DNA of 64,000 bases from Neobacillus bataviensis (GCF_019969725.1 NZ_JAHXYW010000009.1:159274-223273); one strand, 5' to 3'; counted from the stretch's first letter, positions 35,254-43,770 are shown. Notes: generated by a model not told the origin, from the letters alone. Numbers and translations are program-made.

Positions 35254-36711
35254 ATGATGACACCGGAACAATATATTGAAAGTCTACGTAACCAGAAGAA
35301 GGAAGTATATTTTATGGGCGAGAGGGTCGAAAATGTCGTCGACCATCCCGCAATGAGGCCACATATCAATGCCGCATCCGTGACGTATAAATTGGGCACA
35401 GAGGAGAAATACGAGGAACTTGGCAGTGCCACCTCCCATCTAACAGGTAACAAAATCAATCGTTGGACACATATTCCGCAAAATCAGGAGGATCTTGTTA
35501 AAAAAGCGATGATGCTTCGGGTAGCGGGACAAATAACGGGGACATGTTTTCAAAGATGCGTTGGTATGGACGGCTTAATCACTCTTTATTCCACGACTTG
35601 GGAAATGGACCAGGACCTTGGTACAGACTATCATGAAAGGTTTAAGCGATTTTTAATCGAGACACAGAATCATGATTATATGACCGATGGAGCCATGACA
35701 GATCCAAAGGGAGACAGGTCCAAAAGGCCATCGGAACAACATGACCCTGATTTATATGTAAGAGTGGTAGAAGAAAAGGAAGATGGTATTGTTGTTCGTG
35801 GAGCCAAAATGCATCAAACAGGGGCCATAAATTCCCATCAAATTTTAGTTATGCCTGGAACTGCCATGTCCCCGAAAGATGCAGATTATGCCCTTTCGTT
35901 TACGGTACCTGCCGACGAAAAAGGTGTAATCTACGTTTTTGGAAGACAAGTGAACGACAGCCGTAAATGGGAAGGGAAAATCGATCAGGGAAATGCAAAA
36001 TATGGTGTAGTCGGCGGAGAGGCATTGATTATTTTTGAGGATGTGTTTGTTCCTTGGGAGCGGGTCTTTATGTATAAAGAAACGCAATATACGGGCAAGC
36101 TGGTTGATCGCTTTGCATCATACCATAGACAAAACTATGGAGCTTGTAAAGCTGGAAACCTGGATGTCTTAATAGGGGCAACGGCTTCACTTGCGGATAT
36201 GCATGGAATTTCCAAAGCTGGTCATGTGAAAGAGAAATTGGCTGAAATGGCCCACTTAGTTGAAACCATGTATAGCGGAGCCCTTGCTTGCTCCTTCAAT
36301 TGTTCAAAAAATGGATGTGGCACCGCTTTTGTTGATCCGGTGCTGGCAAATTCCTCAAAACTTAACACAGCACGGTATTATCCAGAGGTTACCAAGCTGT
36401 CTCAAGATTTAGCAGGAGGTTTCGTGGCAACACTGCCATCAGAACAAGAACTGGATAACCCGAGGATTGCTCCTTATATTTATAAATACTATAGCACTGG
36501 CGAAAATGTTGATCCAATTGACAGGATTAAAATGGGACGTCTTGTTGAGAATATGACAGGCTCCACTCCGATTATCGAATGTATGCATGGGGCCGGATCA
36601 CCGCAGGCGCAAAAAGTGGTGATTCAACGTTCGATTAATTGGGGAGAAAAGATTAAATTTGCCAAAGAGATTGTAAAGGATGCTAAGGAGCAAAATGAAG
36701 TTCTTCAATAA
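35254..36711 (+). CDS. abfD: 4-hydroxybutyryl-CoA dehydratase-like protein (AbfD; HpaB superfamily)
   Basis: 485 aa. It belongs to the HpaB/acyl-CoA dehydrogenase-like superfamily but keeps the [4Fe-4S] ligands that set apart 4-hydroxybutyryl-CoA dehydratase: Cys98 and Cys102 in GTCFQRC, His289 and Cys296 in HRQNYGAC, aligning with C99, C103, H292 and C299 of Clostridium AbfD as I recall them. Tyr293, Lys297, Glu254, Thr187 and the Glu in IIECMHGAGSPQ also fall at expected catalytic positions. Such enzymes use FAD and an iron-sulphur cluster to form crotonyl-CoA from 4-hydroxybutyryl-CoA by a ketyl-radical route, usually in anaerobes. HpaB monooxygenases lack this Cys set. Substrate could be a homologue. 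Confidence 0.88.
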   Translation: MMTPEQYIESLRNQKKEVYFMGERVENVVDHPAMRPHINAASVTYKLGTEEKYEELGSATSHLTGNKINRWTHIPQNQEDLVKKAMMLRVAGQITGTCFQRCVGMDGLITLYSTTWEMDQDLGTDYHERFKRFLIETQNHDYMTDGAMTDPKGDRSKRPSEQHDPDLYVRVVEEKEDGIVVRGAKMHQTGAINSHQILVMPGTAMSPKDADYALSFTVPADEKGVIYVFGRQVNDSRKWEGKIDQGNAKYGVVGGEALIIFEDVFVPWERVFMYKETQYTGKLVDRFASYHRQNYGACKAGNLDVLIGATASLADMHGISKAGHVKEKLAEMAHLVETMYSGALACSFNCSKNGCGTAFVDPVLANSSKLNTARYYPEVTKLSQDLAGGFVATLPSEQELDNPRIAPYIYKYYSTGENVDPIDRIKMGRLVENMTGSTPIIECMHGAGSPQAQKVVIQRSINWGEKIKFAKEIVKDAKEQNEVLQ

Positions 36712-36737
36712 TTTTAAAAAGTTAGGGAAAATATCTG

Positions 36738-36768
36738 TCCGGACTGCTGCCTTGGTGCGGCGTCCGGA
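36738..36768 (+). other. Intercistronic hairpin before hbd
   Basis: TCCGGAC (36738-36744) pairs with GTCCGGA (36762-36768) with further GC-rich pairing inside. No T-run follows; the ribosome binding site comes directly after it. Confidence 0.55.
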
Positions 36769-36785
36769 ATATAGGAGAGATTTTT

Positions 36786-37652
36786 TTGAATTCTGCCATT
36801 AAACAAATTACCGTTATAGGGTCTGGAGTAATGGGCTGGCAAATTGCACTGGTCTCGGCTCTTGCCGGATTTGAGGTCTTTTTACAGGATATTAATGAAG
36901 AAAGCTTACGACAAGCAAAGGAATCCTTACAGGGGCATATGAATAAAAGAATCCAAAAAGGAAAATTAACCTCTCAACAAGTGGAGGAGGCTTTCAGCAA
37001 ACTTCATTTTGTCACTTCATTAGAAACCGCGTTAAATCAAACCGATTTTGTTATTGAAGCGATTGTTGAAAAATTGGACGTCAAACGCCAGCTATTTGCC
37101 GAAGTGGACAGACTGGCTCCGGCCCGTGCGATCATTGCCACAAACAGTTCAACGATAGTCAGTTCAAAGCTGGCTGATGCGACAAATCGGCCAGATAAGG
37201 TATGTAATCTTCATTTCTTTAATCCCGTTCTCGTAATGGAATTAGTGGAAGTTGTAAAGGGGCCGCATACCTCGGAAGAAACGGCGGCTGCCGCTTTTGG
37301 ACTAGCCAAACAAATGAATAAGACTCCAATTCTATTAAAAAAGGAAATTTCGGGTTTTGTAGCAAACAGAATCTTAGGAAAGTTAATAGATGAAGCCGTT
37401 TATTTGTTGGAAAATGAAATTGCTTCCGTAGAAGAAATAGATCTTGCTTGTACAAAAGCTCTAAATCATCCAATTGGCCCGTTTGCTCTTCTCGATCTGA
37501 CAGGAATTGATGTTAATTATTATATTCGCCAGGTGCTCTACGAAGAAACAGGGGATGAATCCCAAAAACCCCAAAAAGTTCTTACTGAAAAATTCTTAAA
37601 TGGGGAGTTCGGCCGGAAAACCGGTAAAGGGTTTTATAGTTATAGCTCTTAG
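36786..37652 (+). CDS. hbd: 3-hydroxyacyl-CoA (3-hydroxybutyryl-CoA) dehydrogenase
   Basis: 288 aa, standard length for Hbd. NAD-binding GSGVMGWQIA, then VIEAIVEKLDVKRQLF, ATNSSTI, the catalytic His in NLHFFNPV, and the C-terminal NHPIGPFALLDLTGID. It oxidises (S)-3-hydroxybutyryl-CoA to acetoacetyl-CoA with NAD. TTG start, 6 bases after AGGAGAG. Last gene of the HyuAB operon, followed by a terminator. A crotonase to link the AbfD product to Hbd is not seen in the window and would have to come from elsewhere. Confidence 0.93.
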   Translation: MNSAIKQITVIGSGVMGWQIALVSALAGFEVFLQDINEESLRQAKESLQGHMNKRIQKGKLTSQQVEEAFSKLHFVTSLETALNQTDFVIEAIVEKLDVKRQLFAEVDRLAPARAIIATNSSTIVSSKLADATNRPDKVCNLHFFNPVLVMELVEVVKGPHTSEETAAAAFGLAKQMNKTPILLKKEISGFVANRILGKLIDEAVYLLENEIASVEEIDLACTKALNHPIGPFALLDLTGIDVNYYIRQVLYEETGDESQKPQKVLTEKFLNGEFGRKTGKGFYSYSS

Positions 37653-37658
37653 AAACAG

Positions 37659-37684
37659 AAAACCCTAATCGGCCAAGGGTTTTT
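37659..37684 (+). terminator. Terminator after hbd
   Basis: AAAACCCT (37659-37666) pairs with AGGGTTTT (37676-37683) followed by a short T-run. Confidence 0.65.
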
Positions 37685-37718
37685 CAACACTTGGACTATT
37701 ATACAAGCATTTCTAAGT

Positions 37719-37903
37719 AGGCTGTGTTAAAGAACATTGTTGATTTTTTAACACTGTTGATTGGAGCGGGTCGCGAAGACTCCTGCGGGAGGACGGGGCA
37801 GGGGAGACCCCGCAGGCGCTTAAGCGCCGAGGAGGCTCCACGGAATGCCCGCGGAAAGCGGAGCGCCTGGAGCGCAAATCAACAGCCAAGTTTAACACAG
37901 CCT
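37719..37903. repeat. GC-rich inverted-terminal-repeat element (MITE-like)
   Basis: 185 bases bounded by perfect 13-bp inverted ends (AGGCTGTGTTAAA and its complement). A second inner pair (CTGTTGATT with AATCAACAG) lies inside. The interior is strikingly GC-rich, with CTCCTGCGGGAGGA-type palindromes, in otherwise AT-rich DNA. Similar GC-rich palindromic repeats occur in many copies in Bacillaceae genomes. Flanks TCTAAGTA and TTTAAGTA may be an imperfect 8-bp target duplication. It has no coding capacity of its own; open frames through it are fortuitous. Confidence 0.75.
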
Positions 37904-37945
37904 TTAAGTAAAGATTTTTACTAATTTATTAGAGGGATGAACTAT

Positions 37946-39325
37946 ATGACAACTATAGCCATTATTGGCGGGGGCCCTGCAGGATATGTTGCTGCGATAA
38001 CTGCTTCACAAAAGGGTAAACAAGTTATTTTGATTGAGGAAAAGGATTTAGGAGGCACTTGTTTAAATGAAGGTTGTATGCCAACAAAAACATTATTAGA
38101 AAGTGCCGAACTCTATGAAAAGGTCAAACAAGCCAAACAGTTTGGGATTACTCTCCCCTTTGATCAAGTCAAGATTGATTGGTCAGGAGTCCAAGAACGT
38201 AAAAACAAAATTGTTAAAAGACTAGTTCAAGGCATCGGTTATTTGATGAAAAAGAATAAAATTAAAGTGATGAAAGGAAAAGCTACTTTTTTAACGGAAC
38301 ATCGGGTCGTTGTTGAAAATAGAGGAAAACGGGAAGAGATTGAGGCGGACCAAATCATCATCTCCACAGGGTCGGAACCTTCAAGCTTGCCATTTGCACC
38401 TTTTGATGGGGAATGGATTATCGATAGCGGACAAGCCATGTCGTTACCGGGTATTCCGTCTTCGTTGCTCATCGTTGGCGGGGGAGTGATTGGCTGTGAA
38501 TTCGCCAGTATTTATAGCAGGATGGGAACAAAGGTAACCATGTTAGAGATGGCAGATCAAATTCTTCCAGGTGAAGATCCGGACATTGCCTCTGTCTTGC
38601 AGCAAGCACTTGAAAATGAGGGTGTTATCATACATACATCCACTACTTTAAAACAGTTGAACCCTGATAAAAAACAAGCCATATTTGAAAATAAGGACGG
38701 TATTCAAGAACTGAATGCTGATTATCTATTAATATCCGTAGGAAGAAGACCACGAATTGCAGGATTAGGTCTAGAAATGCTGGGTATCGATTTCTCAAGT
38801 CAGGGCATTAAAGTAAATGAGCATATGCAAACCAATATCCCTCATATTTATGCTTGTGGAGACATCATATGCGGAATCCAGCTTGCTCATGTTGCTTTCC
38901 ATGAAGGAACGGTTGCAGCCTTACATGCTTGCGGAGAAGCTGCGCAAGTCCATTACAATGCTGTACCACGTTGCATCTATACAGCACCTCAAATTGCAAG
39001 CGTTGGAATGACAGAAAAACAGGCTCGTGTTTGTTACGGAGATATTAAAGTAGGAGAGTTCCCGTTCTTAGCTAATGGTAAGGCGTTGATTGTTAATGAA
39101 ACAATTGGAAAAGTTAAAGTGATCGTGGAACCCCAATCTAACAAAATAATCGGGATCTCTATTGTGGGTCCAGAAGCTACGGAATTAATTGGACAAGGAA
39201 CGGTCATGCTGCATGCCGAAACGACAGTTGATAGGATGGAGAATTTTATAGCTGCACACCCAACTTTGTCTGAAGCAATCCATGAAGCACTATTGAGTAC
39301 AACTGGTCATGCCGTTCATTTGTAA
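37946..39325 (+). CDS. lpd: Dihydrolipoyl dehydrogenase E3
   Basis: 459 aa. FAD-binding IIGGGPAGYVAA, redox-active disulphide GGTCLNEGCMPTK, NAD-binding VGGGVIGCEFA and the C-terminal HPTLSEA His-Glu pair. It reoxidises lipoyl groups on E2 with NAD. It is separated from the E1-E2 genes by the HyuAB operon and lies just behind the GC-rich repeat. AGAGGG precedes the ATG at 37946 by 9 bases; the ATG at 37937 has no room for a site. It is the only E3 here, so it probably serves both E1 pairs. A terminator follows. Confidence 0.94.
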   Translation: MTTIAIIGGGPAGYVAAITASQKGKQVILIEEKDLGGTCLNEGCMPTKTLLESAELYEKVKQAKQFGITLPFDQVKIDWSGVQERKNKIVKRLVQGIGYLMKKNKIKVMKGKATFLTEHRVVVENRGKREEIEADQIIISTGSEPSSLPFAPFDGEWIIDSGQAMSLPGIPSSLLIVGGGVIGCEFASIYSRMGTKVTMLEMADQILPGEDPDIASVLQQALENEGVIIHTSTTLKQLNPDKKQAIFENKDGIQELNADYLLISVGRRPRIAGLGLEMLGIDFSSQGIKVNEHMQTNIPHIYACGDIICGIQLAHVAFHEGTVAALHACGEAAQVHYNAVPRCIYTAPQIASVGMTEKQARVCYGDIKVGEFPFLANGKALIVNETIGKVKVIVEPQSNKIIGISIVGPEATELIGQGTVMLHAETTVDRMENFIAAHPTLSEAIHEALLSTTGHAVHL

Positions 39326-39351
39326 ACTAACAAGATTAGAACTCAATCTAG

Positions 39352-39385
39352 AAAAGGAGGGGCAAATAAATTGTCCCTTTTTTCT
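39352..39385 (+). terminator. Terminator after lpd
   Basis: AGGGGCAA pairs with TTGTCCCT (one G-T), extended by A/T pairs and followed by six Ts. Confidence 0.7.
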
Positions 39386-39435
39386 ATACAATTTTTTAAA
39401 TATTCTCTCACTAAGTAAGATTATTAAATCTTTCT

Positions 39436-39458
39436 TAAGAATAGGAAAAATTCTTAAT
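39436..39458. promoter_or_regulatory. Candidate operator dyad TTAAGAAT-N7-ATTCTTAA
   Basis: Perfect 8-bp inverted repeat with a 7-base spacer, 40-62 bases upstream of sigma-54 promoter 4. It resembles but does not equal the GAATTT-N7-AAATTC palindromes upstream of promoters 1 and 3. Confidence 0.4.
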
Positions 39459-39497
39459 CAAATCCTTGTAAGAAGTGGCTAAATGAAAAGAGAAAAG

Positions 39498-39514
39498 TTG
39501 GCACATTAATTGCA
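39498..39514 (+). promoter_or_regulatory. Sigma-54 promoter 4
   Basis: TTGGCAC-ATTAA-TTGCA with 12-base GG-GC spacing, 67 bases before the biotin carboxylase start. A GGAGGTGA site and a five-codon mini frame (39538-39555) lie in the leader. Confidence 0.9.
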
Positions 39515-39580
39515 TATTTAAAAATAACGGAGGTGATTTGATAACCTCTCTTTAAAATAACTGCGGAAAGGAACATGTAA

Positions 39581-40933
39581 ATGTTTAAAAAGGTTCTTAT
39601 TGCTAATCGAGGTGAAATTGCTGTCCGTGTGATTAGGGCTTGCAAAGAAATGGGGATTGCAACGGTTGCTGTCTATTCTGAAGCAGACCGCGAGGCACTT
39701 CATGTGAAAATGGCCGACGAGGCGTATTGTATCGGACCGACTTCATCTTCGGAAAGTTATTTGAATATCACCAACGTCATCAGCACTGCTTTATTAACAA
39801 ATACAGATGCCATCCAGCCTGGATATGGATTTTTAGCAGAAAACGCTAGTTTTGCTGAAATTTGCGATGATTGTAACATTACGTTTATCGGTCCTAAAGC
39901 AGATGCCATTCGAAAAATGGGGGATAAATCGGTTGCAAAAGAGACGATGAAACGAGTAGGTGTACCTACCGTTCCTGGAACAGATGGTCTAATTGAAAAC
40001 CTCGGTGAGGCAGTTACCATTGCGAAGGAAATAGGTTTTCCCGTCATGGTGAAGGCAACAGCCGGCGGCGGCGGAAAAGGAATGAGGATAGCAGGAGATG
40101 AGGAAGAGTTAAAGAAATCCATACGCCAAGCTCAGAAGGAAGCTGAAACCGCTTTCGGAAATGGCGGGGTGTACCTAGAGAAATACATTCAGGAACCACG
40201 GCATGTAGAAATCCAAATTATGGGGGATAAGCTTGGTCATGTTGTGTATTTAGGTGAACGAGATTGTTCCATCCAACGGCGCCATCAAAAACTAGTTGAA
40301 GAAGCCCCTTCGCCAGCATTAAAACAAGAGCTTCGTGAACAAATGGGTTCGGCAGCCGTTGCTGCAGCAAAAGCGGTAGATTATCATGGCGCGGGTACAG
40401 TCGAGTTTCTTGTAGATAAACATGGCCAGTTCTTTTTTATGGAAATGAACACCCGTATTCAGGTGGAACACCCGGTTACTGAAATGATTATGGGAATTGA
40501 TTTAATTAAGGAACAAATTTTGGTTGCAGCAGGCTACCCGCTGTCCTTTAAACAAAGTGATATAAAAATAAACGGCTGGGCGATTGAATGCCGAATTAAT
40601 GCAGAAAACCCGGCAAAGAATTTTATTCCTTCTCCAGGGAAGGTAGACATGTACTTGCCTCCTGGGGGCTATGGTGTAAGAGTGGATAGTGCTATCTATC
40701 CCGGATGTGAGATTTCACCTTTTTATGATTCCATGGCAGCAAAATTGATTGTTTGGGCAAAAGATCGTGACGAAGCGATTGGGAGGATGAAAAGGGCGCT
40801 TGATGAATTTGTTATAACCGGAATTAAAACGACCATTCCATTCCATCAAAAATTACTAAACCATGAATCCTTTGTAAAGGGTCAGTTTAATACTAATTTT
40901 CTTGAATCAAATCCAATAATGTTAGATTTATAA
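39581..40933 (+). CDS. accC: Biotin carboxylase subunit of acyl-CoA carboxylase
   Basis: 450 aa. N-terminal [20 protein letters not shown]-grasp glycine loop [31 protein letters not shown] and [14 protein letters not shown]. Family knowledge: carboxylates biotin on the carrier protein with ATP and bicarbonate. Behind sigma-54 promoter 4 and followed by its carrier and carboxyltransferase, so this is probably an inducible catabolic copy separate from the housekeeping fatty-acid enzyme. GGAAAGG precedes the ATG. Confidence 0.95.
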   Translation: MFKKVLIANRGEIAVRVIRACKEMGIATVAVYSEADREALHVKMADEAYCIGPTSSSESYLNITNVISTALLTNTDAIQPGYGFLAENASFAEICDDCNITFIGPKADAIRKMGDKSVAKETMKRVGVPTVPGTDGLIENLGEAVTIAKEIGFPVMVKATAGGGGKGMRIAGDEEELKKSIRQAQKEAETAFGNGGVYLEKYIQEPRHVEIQIMGDKLGHVVYLGERDCSIQRRHQKLVEEAPSPALKQELREQMGSAAVAAAKAVDYHGAGTVEFLVDKHGQFFFMEMNTRIQVEHPVTEMIMGIDLIKEQILVAAGYPLSFKQSDIKINGWAIECRINAENPAKNFIPSPGKVDMYLPPGGYGVRVDSAIYPGCEISPFYDSMAAKLIVWAKDRDEAIGRMKRALDEFVITGIKTTIPFHQKLLNHESFVKGQFNTNFLESNPIMLDL

Positions 40934-40968
40934 TCCTTCAGTTTACTAATAAGATAGGAGAGAGAGAA

Positions 40969-41493
40969 ATGTTTAAAATCCAAGAAATAAGAGAAATGAT
41001 TAAACTCATTGATGAATCAACCATAGAGCATCTTGAAATAGAGGAGGGCGAGTCAAAAATTTCAATCCAGCGGAAGGTAACGAAACTTCCCGAGACTATT
41101 AAGCAGGCCATTCCTTCGGTTGCAAATACACTTGATCCTGCAGCAGTAGCCAGGACACAAGAGAGTTCTAAAGAGACTTTGCAAGTGGCAGCGACGAAGG
41201 AGAGTACCGAAGAGGTACATGCTATACCTAAAAATACCGGAAATGAAAATCATTCAACTATTGTTTCCCCGATGGTAGGTACGTTTTACAGGGCACCGGG
41301 AACAGACGCCGATCCGTTTGTTAAAGTGGGGGATAAAGTTGACAAATCAACGGTCGTCTGTATCCTTGAGGCCATGAAATTGTTCAATGAAATTGAAGCG
41401 GAAATGGACGGAGAGATTGCCGAAGTGTTGGTAGAGAATGGCCAATTGGTTGAATACGGCCAACCACTATTTTTGGTAAAACTAACTTCATAA
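40969..41493 (+). CDS. accB: Biotin carboxyl carrier protein
   Basis: 174 aa. The N-terminal helix ([23 protein letters not shown]) is AccB-like, followed by a low-complexity linker (about 45-90) and the C-terminal biotinyl domain with the biotinylated Lys137 in [12 protein letters not shown]. The usual EAMKM is EAMKL, an accepted variant. AGGAGAG precedes the ATG. Acts between AccC and the carboxyltransferase. Confidence 0.93.
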   Translation: MFKIQEIREMIKLIDESTIEHLEIEEGESKISIQRKVTKLPETIKQAIPSVANTLDPAAVARTQESSKETLQVAATKESTEEVHAIPKNTGNENHSTIVSPMVGTFYRAPGTDADPFVKVGDKVDKSTVVCILEAMKLFNEIEAEMDGEIAEVLVENGQLVEYGQPLFLVKLTS

Positions 41494-41585
41494 CCATTTT
41501 TGAATCTAATCTTTATCCTAAACTGAACGAGCACTCAGTCGAATGCAAGTAAGACACTTTATCAAAAGAGGAAGTGAAATAGCCG

Positions 41586-43136
41586 ATGAGCACCGTTTAT
41601 GAAAGTATTTATGATTTATGGGATCGGAAAAGGAAGATTGAGCTTGGTGGTGGTGACGACCGAATTGATACCCAGCATAATCGCGGGAAACTTACGGCAA
41701 GGGAACGGATTGATCTATTGCTGGATGATGATTCCTTTGTTGAATTAAATCCATTCATACAGCACCGTGCCACCAATTTCGGAATGGATCAATTAGAAGC
41801 TCCCGGAGAAGGTGTTGTCACAGGTTACGGTAAGATTCAAGGACGTCTGGTCTATGTTTTTGCCCAAGACTTTACCGTTTTTGGCGGTGCATTAGGTGAG
41901 ATGCATGCGGCTAAGATATGCAAAATCATGGATTTGGCCGTTAAAAATGGAGCACCCATTATTGGATTAAATGATTCTGGCGGTGCCAGGATTCAAGAAG
42001 GTGTTGTTTCATTAGATGGTTATGGTCAAATATTTTATCGGAATGCCATCTATTCAGGTGTAATCCCGCAAATTTCTGTGATTATGGGACCTTGTGCGGG
42101 TGGAGCGGTCTATTCTCCCGCCATCACTGATTTCGTTTTCATGGTGGATAAAACCAGTCAAATGTTCATTACAGGTCCAAAGGTCATTCAAACGGTAACC
42201 GGTGAGGAAATTTCTGCAGAAAATCTGGGTGGTGCCAGGGTACATTCGTCTATCAGCGGGTGTGCACACTTTACCGCCGATTCAGAACAGGAGGTCTTAG
42301 AAGAAGTACGAAGATTAATTTCCTTTCTGCCTCAAAATAATATGGAAAATCCTCCAAACTTGAAAAACAGCGAAGAGGATGATTGGCGAGAAAATTTACT
42401 TGATCTGGTCCCTCTCAATGGCACGAAGGTGTATGACATTCGTAAGGTATTAGAACAAGTATTGGATCAAGGGGATTTCCTGGAAGTTCAAAAGGATTAC
42501 GCGAAAAACATCGTAGTAGGTTTTGGACGAATTGATGGAAATAGTGTCGGGATCATCGCCAATCAGCCAAAAGTAATGGCTGGCGGGTTAGATATTAACT
42601 CTTCTGATAAGACCGCCAGATTCATTCGATTCTGTGATTCTTTTCATATTCCAATCATTACATTTGAAGACGTTACAGGGTTTTTCCCAGGTGTAAACCA
42701 GGAACATGGGGGAATCATTCGTCACGGAGCAAAAATTCTGTACGCTTATTCAGAAGCTACAGTTCCCAAAATTACGGTGATCTTAAGAAAGGCATTTGGC
42801 GGGGCTTATGTCGCAATGAATTCAAAAGCGATTGGCGCGGACATTGTCTATGCTTGGCCCAATGCAGAAATCGCCGTTATGGGCCCTGAAGGAGCAGCAA
42901 CGATTATTTTTGCAAAAGAAATTAATCAAAGCAGCGATCCAGCGGCGACTAGAATAGAAAAAATTGAGGAATATCGAAACAAGTTTGCGAATCCTTATGT
43001 TGCCGCCTCACATGGAATGGTTGATGATGTAATCGATCCCAGAGATACCCGAAAAGTTCTTAAGCGATCTTTAGAAATGCTTAAAACAAAAAAAGAATCG
43101 AGACCCCAAAAAAAGCATGGAAATATCCCGTTGTAG
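41586..43136 (+). CDS. Acyl-CoA carboxylase carboxyltransferase (propionyl-CoA carboxylase beta-like)
   Basis: 516 aa in one chain, as in PccB-type enzymes rather than split AccA/AccD. N-terminal crotonase-fold half with HNRGKLTARERIDLLLDDDSF, GGALGEMHAAK and DSGGARIQEGV; C-terminal half with FGRIDGNSVGIIANQP, FEDVTGFFPGVNQEHGGIIRHGAK and GGAYVAMNSKAIGAD. Family knowledge: carboxylates acetyl-, propionyl- or branched acyl-CoA, or works in decarboxylases. No methylmalonyl-CoA mutase is present in the window, so the acyl substrate is open. Third gene of the sigma-54 carboxylase operon. Confidence 0.93.
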   Translation: MSTVYESIYDLWDRKRKIELGGGDDRIDTQHNRGKLTARERIDLLLDDDSFVELNPFIQHRATNFGMDQLEAPGEGVVTGYGKIQGRLVYVFAQDFTVFGGALGEMHAAKICKIMDLAVKNGAPIIGLNDSGGARIQEGVVSLDGYGQIFYRNAIYSGVIPQISVIMGPCAGGAVYSPAITDFVFMVDKTSQMFITGPKVIQTVTGEEISAENLGGARVHSSISGCAHFTADSEQEVLEEVRRLISFLPQNNMENPPNLKNSEEDDWRENLLDLVPLNGTKVYDIRKVLEQVLDQGDFLEVQKDYAKNIVVGFGRIDGNSVGIIANQPKVMAGGLDINSSDKTARFIRFCDSFHIPIITFEDVTGFFPGVNQEHGGIIRHGAKILYAYSEATVPKITVILRKAFGGAYVAMNSKAIGADIVYAWPNAEIAVMGPEGAATIIFAKEINQSSDPAATRIEKIEEYRNKFANPYVAASHGMVDDVIDPRDTRKVLKRSLEMLKTKKESRPQKKHGNIPL

Positions 43137-43174
43137 CTCTATGACATGGAGCCATAAATAGGAGGCGTTCCTAA

Positions 43175-43354
43175 ATGATGTTAAAAAAAATGGTAGAAGA
43201 ATATGAAATCATAAAAGGAAAAATGGATATTGCTAGAGATCAATTTGGGAATCATCATCACCTTGTCCAGGAATATCGTAATCAATTAGATAATCTATAT
43301 CATCGATATTTCGGCAAAAATCAGACGGACACTACATTAAGAAAAGAAAATTAA
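43175..43354 (+). CDS. Probable Spo0E-family aspartyl-phosphate phosphatase
   Basis: 59 aa, helical hairpin. The pattern MxxAxxxFG, a short turn with HHH, then YRNQLDNLYHRYF follows the Spo0E family layout, where the signature is SQELD and here reads RNQLD (Asp39 kept, Ser lost). Family knowledge: these small proteins dephosphorylate Spo0A~P and delay sporulation. AGGAGGC lies 8 bases before the ATG at 43175. It begins 38 bases after the carboxyltransferase stop, before the operon terminator, so it should be made from sigma-54 promoter 4. Because the Ser is missing, confidence in the family is moderate. Confidence 0.6.
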   Translation: MMLKKMVEEYEIIKGKMDIARDQFGNHHHLVQEYRNQLDNLYHRYFGKNQTDTTLRKEN

Positions 43355-43375
43355 AAGAAAAAATGGGGGATTTAC

Positions 43376-43516
43376 ATGAATATTCAAGAAAAAAATTTGC
43401 TAGATAAAACGTCAATCATTTTAGGGAAAAATACAGGAATGATGAAGTTAAACGATATAATCGAAGAACTGGTAAGTATTATCGAACAAAACGAAAATGA
43501 TGAAAGAAGGAATTAG
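43376..43516 (+). CDS. Small hypothetical protein (46 aa)
   Basis: 46 aa, soluble and acidic at the C-terminus, with one likely amphipathic helix (LNDIIEELVSIIEQ). GGGGGA lies 5 bases before the ATG, and the gene is 21 bases behind the Spo0E-like gene and just before the terminator at 43565, so it seems to be the last gene of the carboxylase operon. I recognise no family. The helix with regularly spaced Ile/Leu could mediate binding to a partner. Confidence 0.5.
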   Translation: MNIQEKNLLDKTSIILGKNTGMMKLNDIIEELVSIIEQNENDERRN

Positions 43517-43564
43517 GTCATAAAAGTTCGGTGTATACATCGATCCTTAGTTAAACTCTTGAAG

Positions 43565-43611
43565 AGTCTGAAATTCTTAATAAAAAAGGATTTTAGGCTT
43601 TTTTGTTTTTT
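43565..43611 (+). terminator. Terminator of the carboxylase operon
   Basis: AGTCTGAAAT (43565-43574) pairs with ATTTTAGGCT (43590-43599) including G-T pairs, then a T-run. Confidence 0.6.
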
Positions 43612-43770
43612 ATCATTTACCGTTGCCATTCAGAATCAGCCTCTTTTTCTTTTTTATCCATGAGAAATATGAGAATCAATTCTCTGATAATTAGGAATTT
43701 AAAATCTATTCTCAACCTTCAATTCCTACTCCTGATGCCTATTCTTCTGTGTTGAAGAGTCTTGTTCAAT

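Noticed and set aside
35254..36711. Annotation as a 4-hydroxyphenylacetate 3-monooxygenase (HpaB)
   Set aside because: The conserved Cys98/Cys102/His289/Cys296 cluster ligands and CoA-pathway neighbours fit AbfD; monooxygenases of this superfamily lack these ligands and no flavin reductase partner is nearby.
37713..37924. Open frames on both strands through the GC-rich repeat
   Set aside because: They arise from the palindromic GC-rich repeat, lack ribosome binding sites and encode Arg/Pro/Ser-rich low-complexity sequence.
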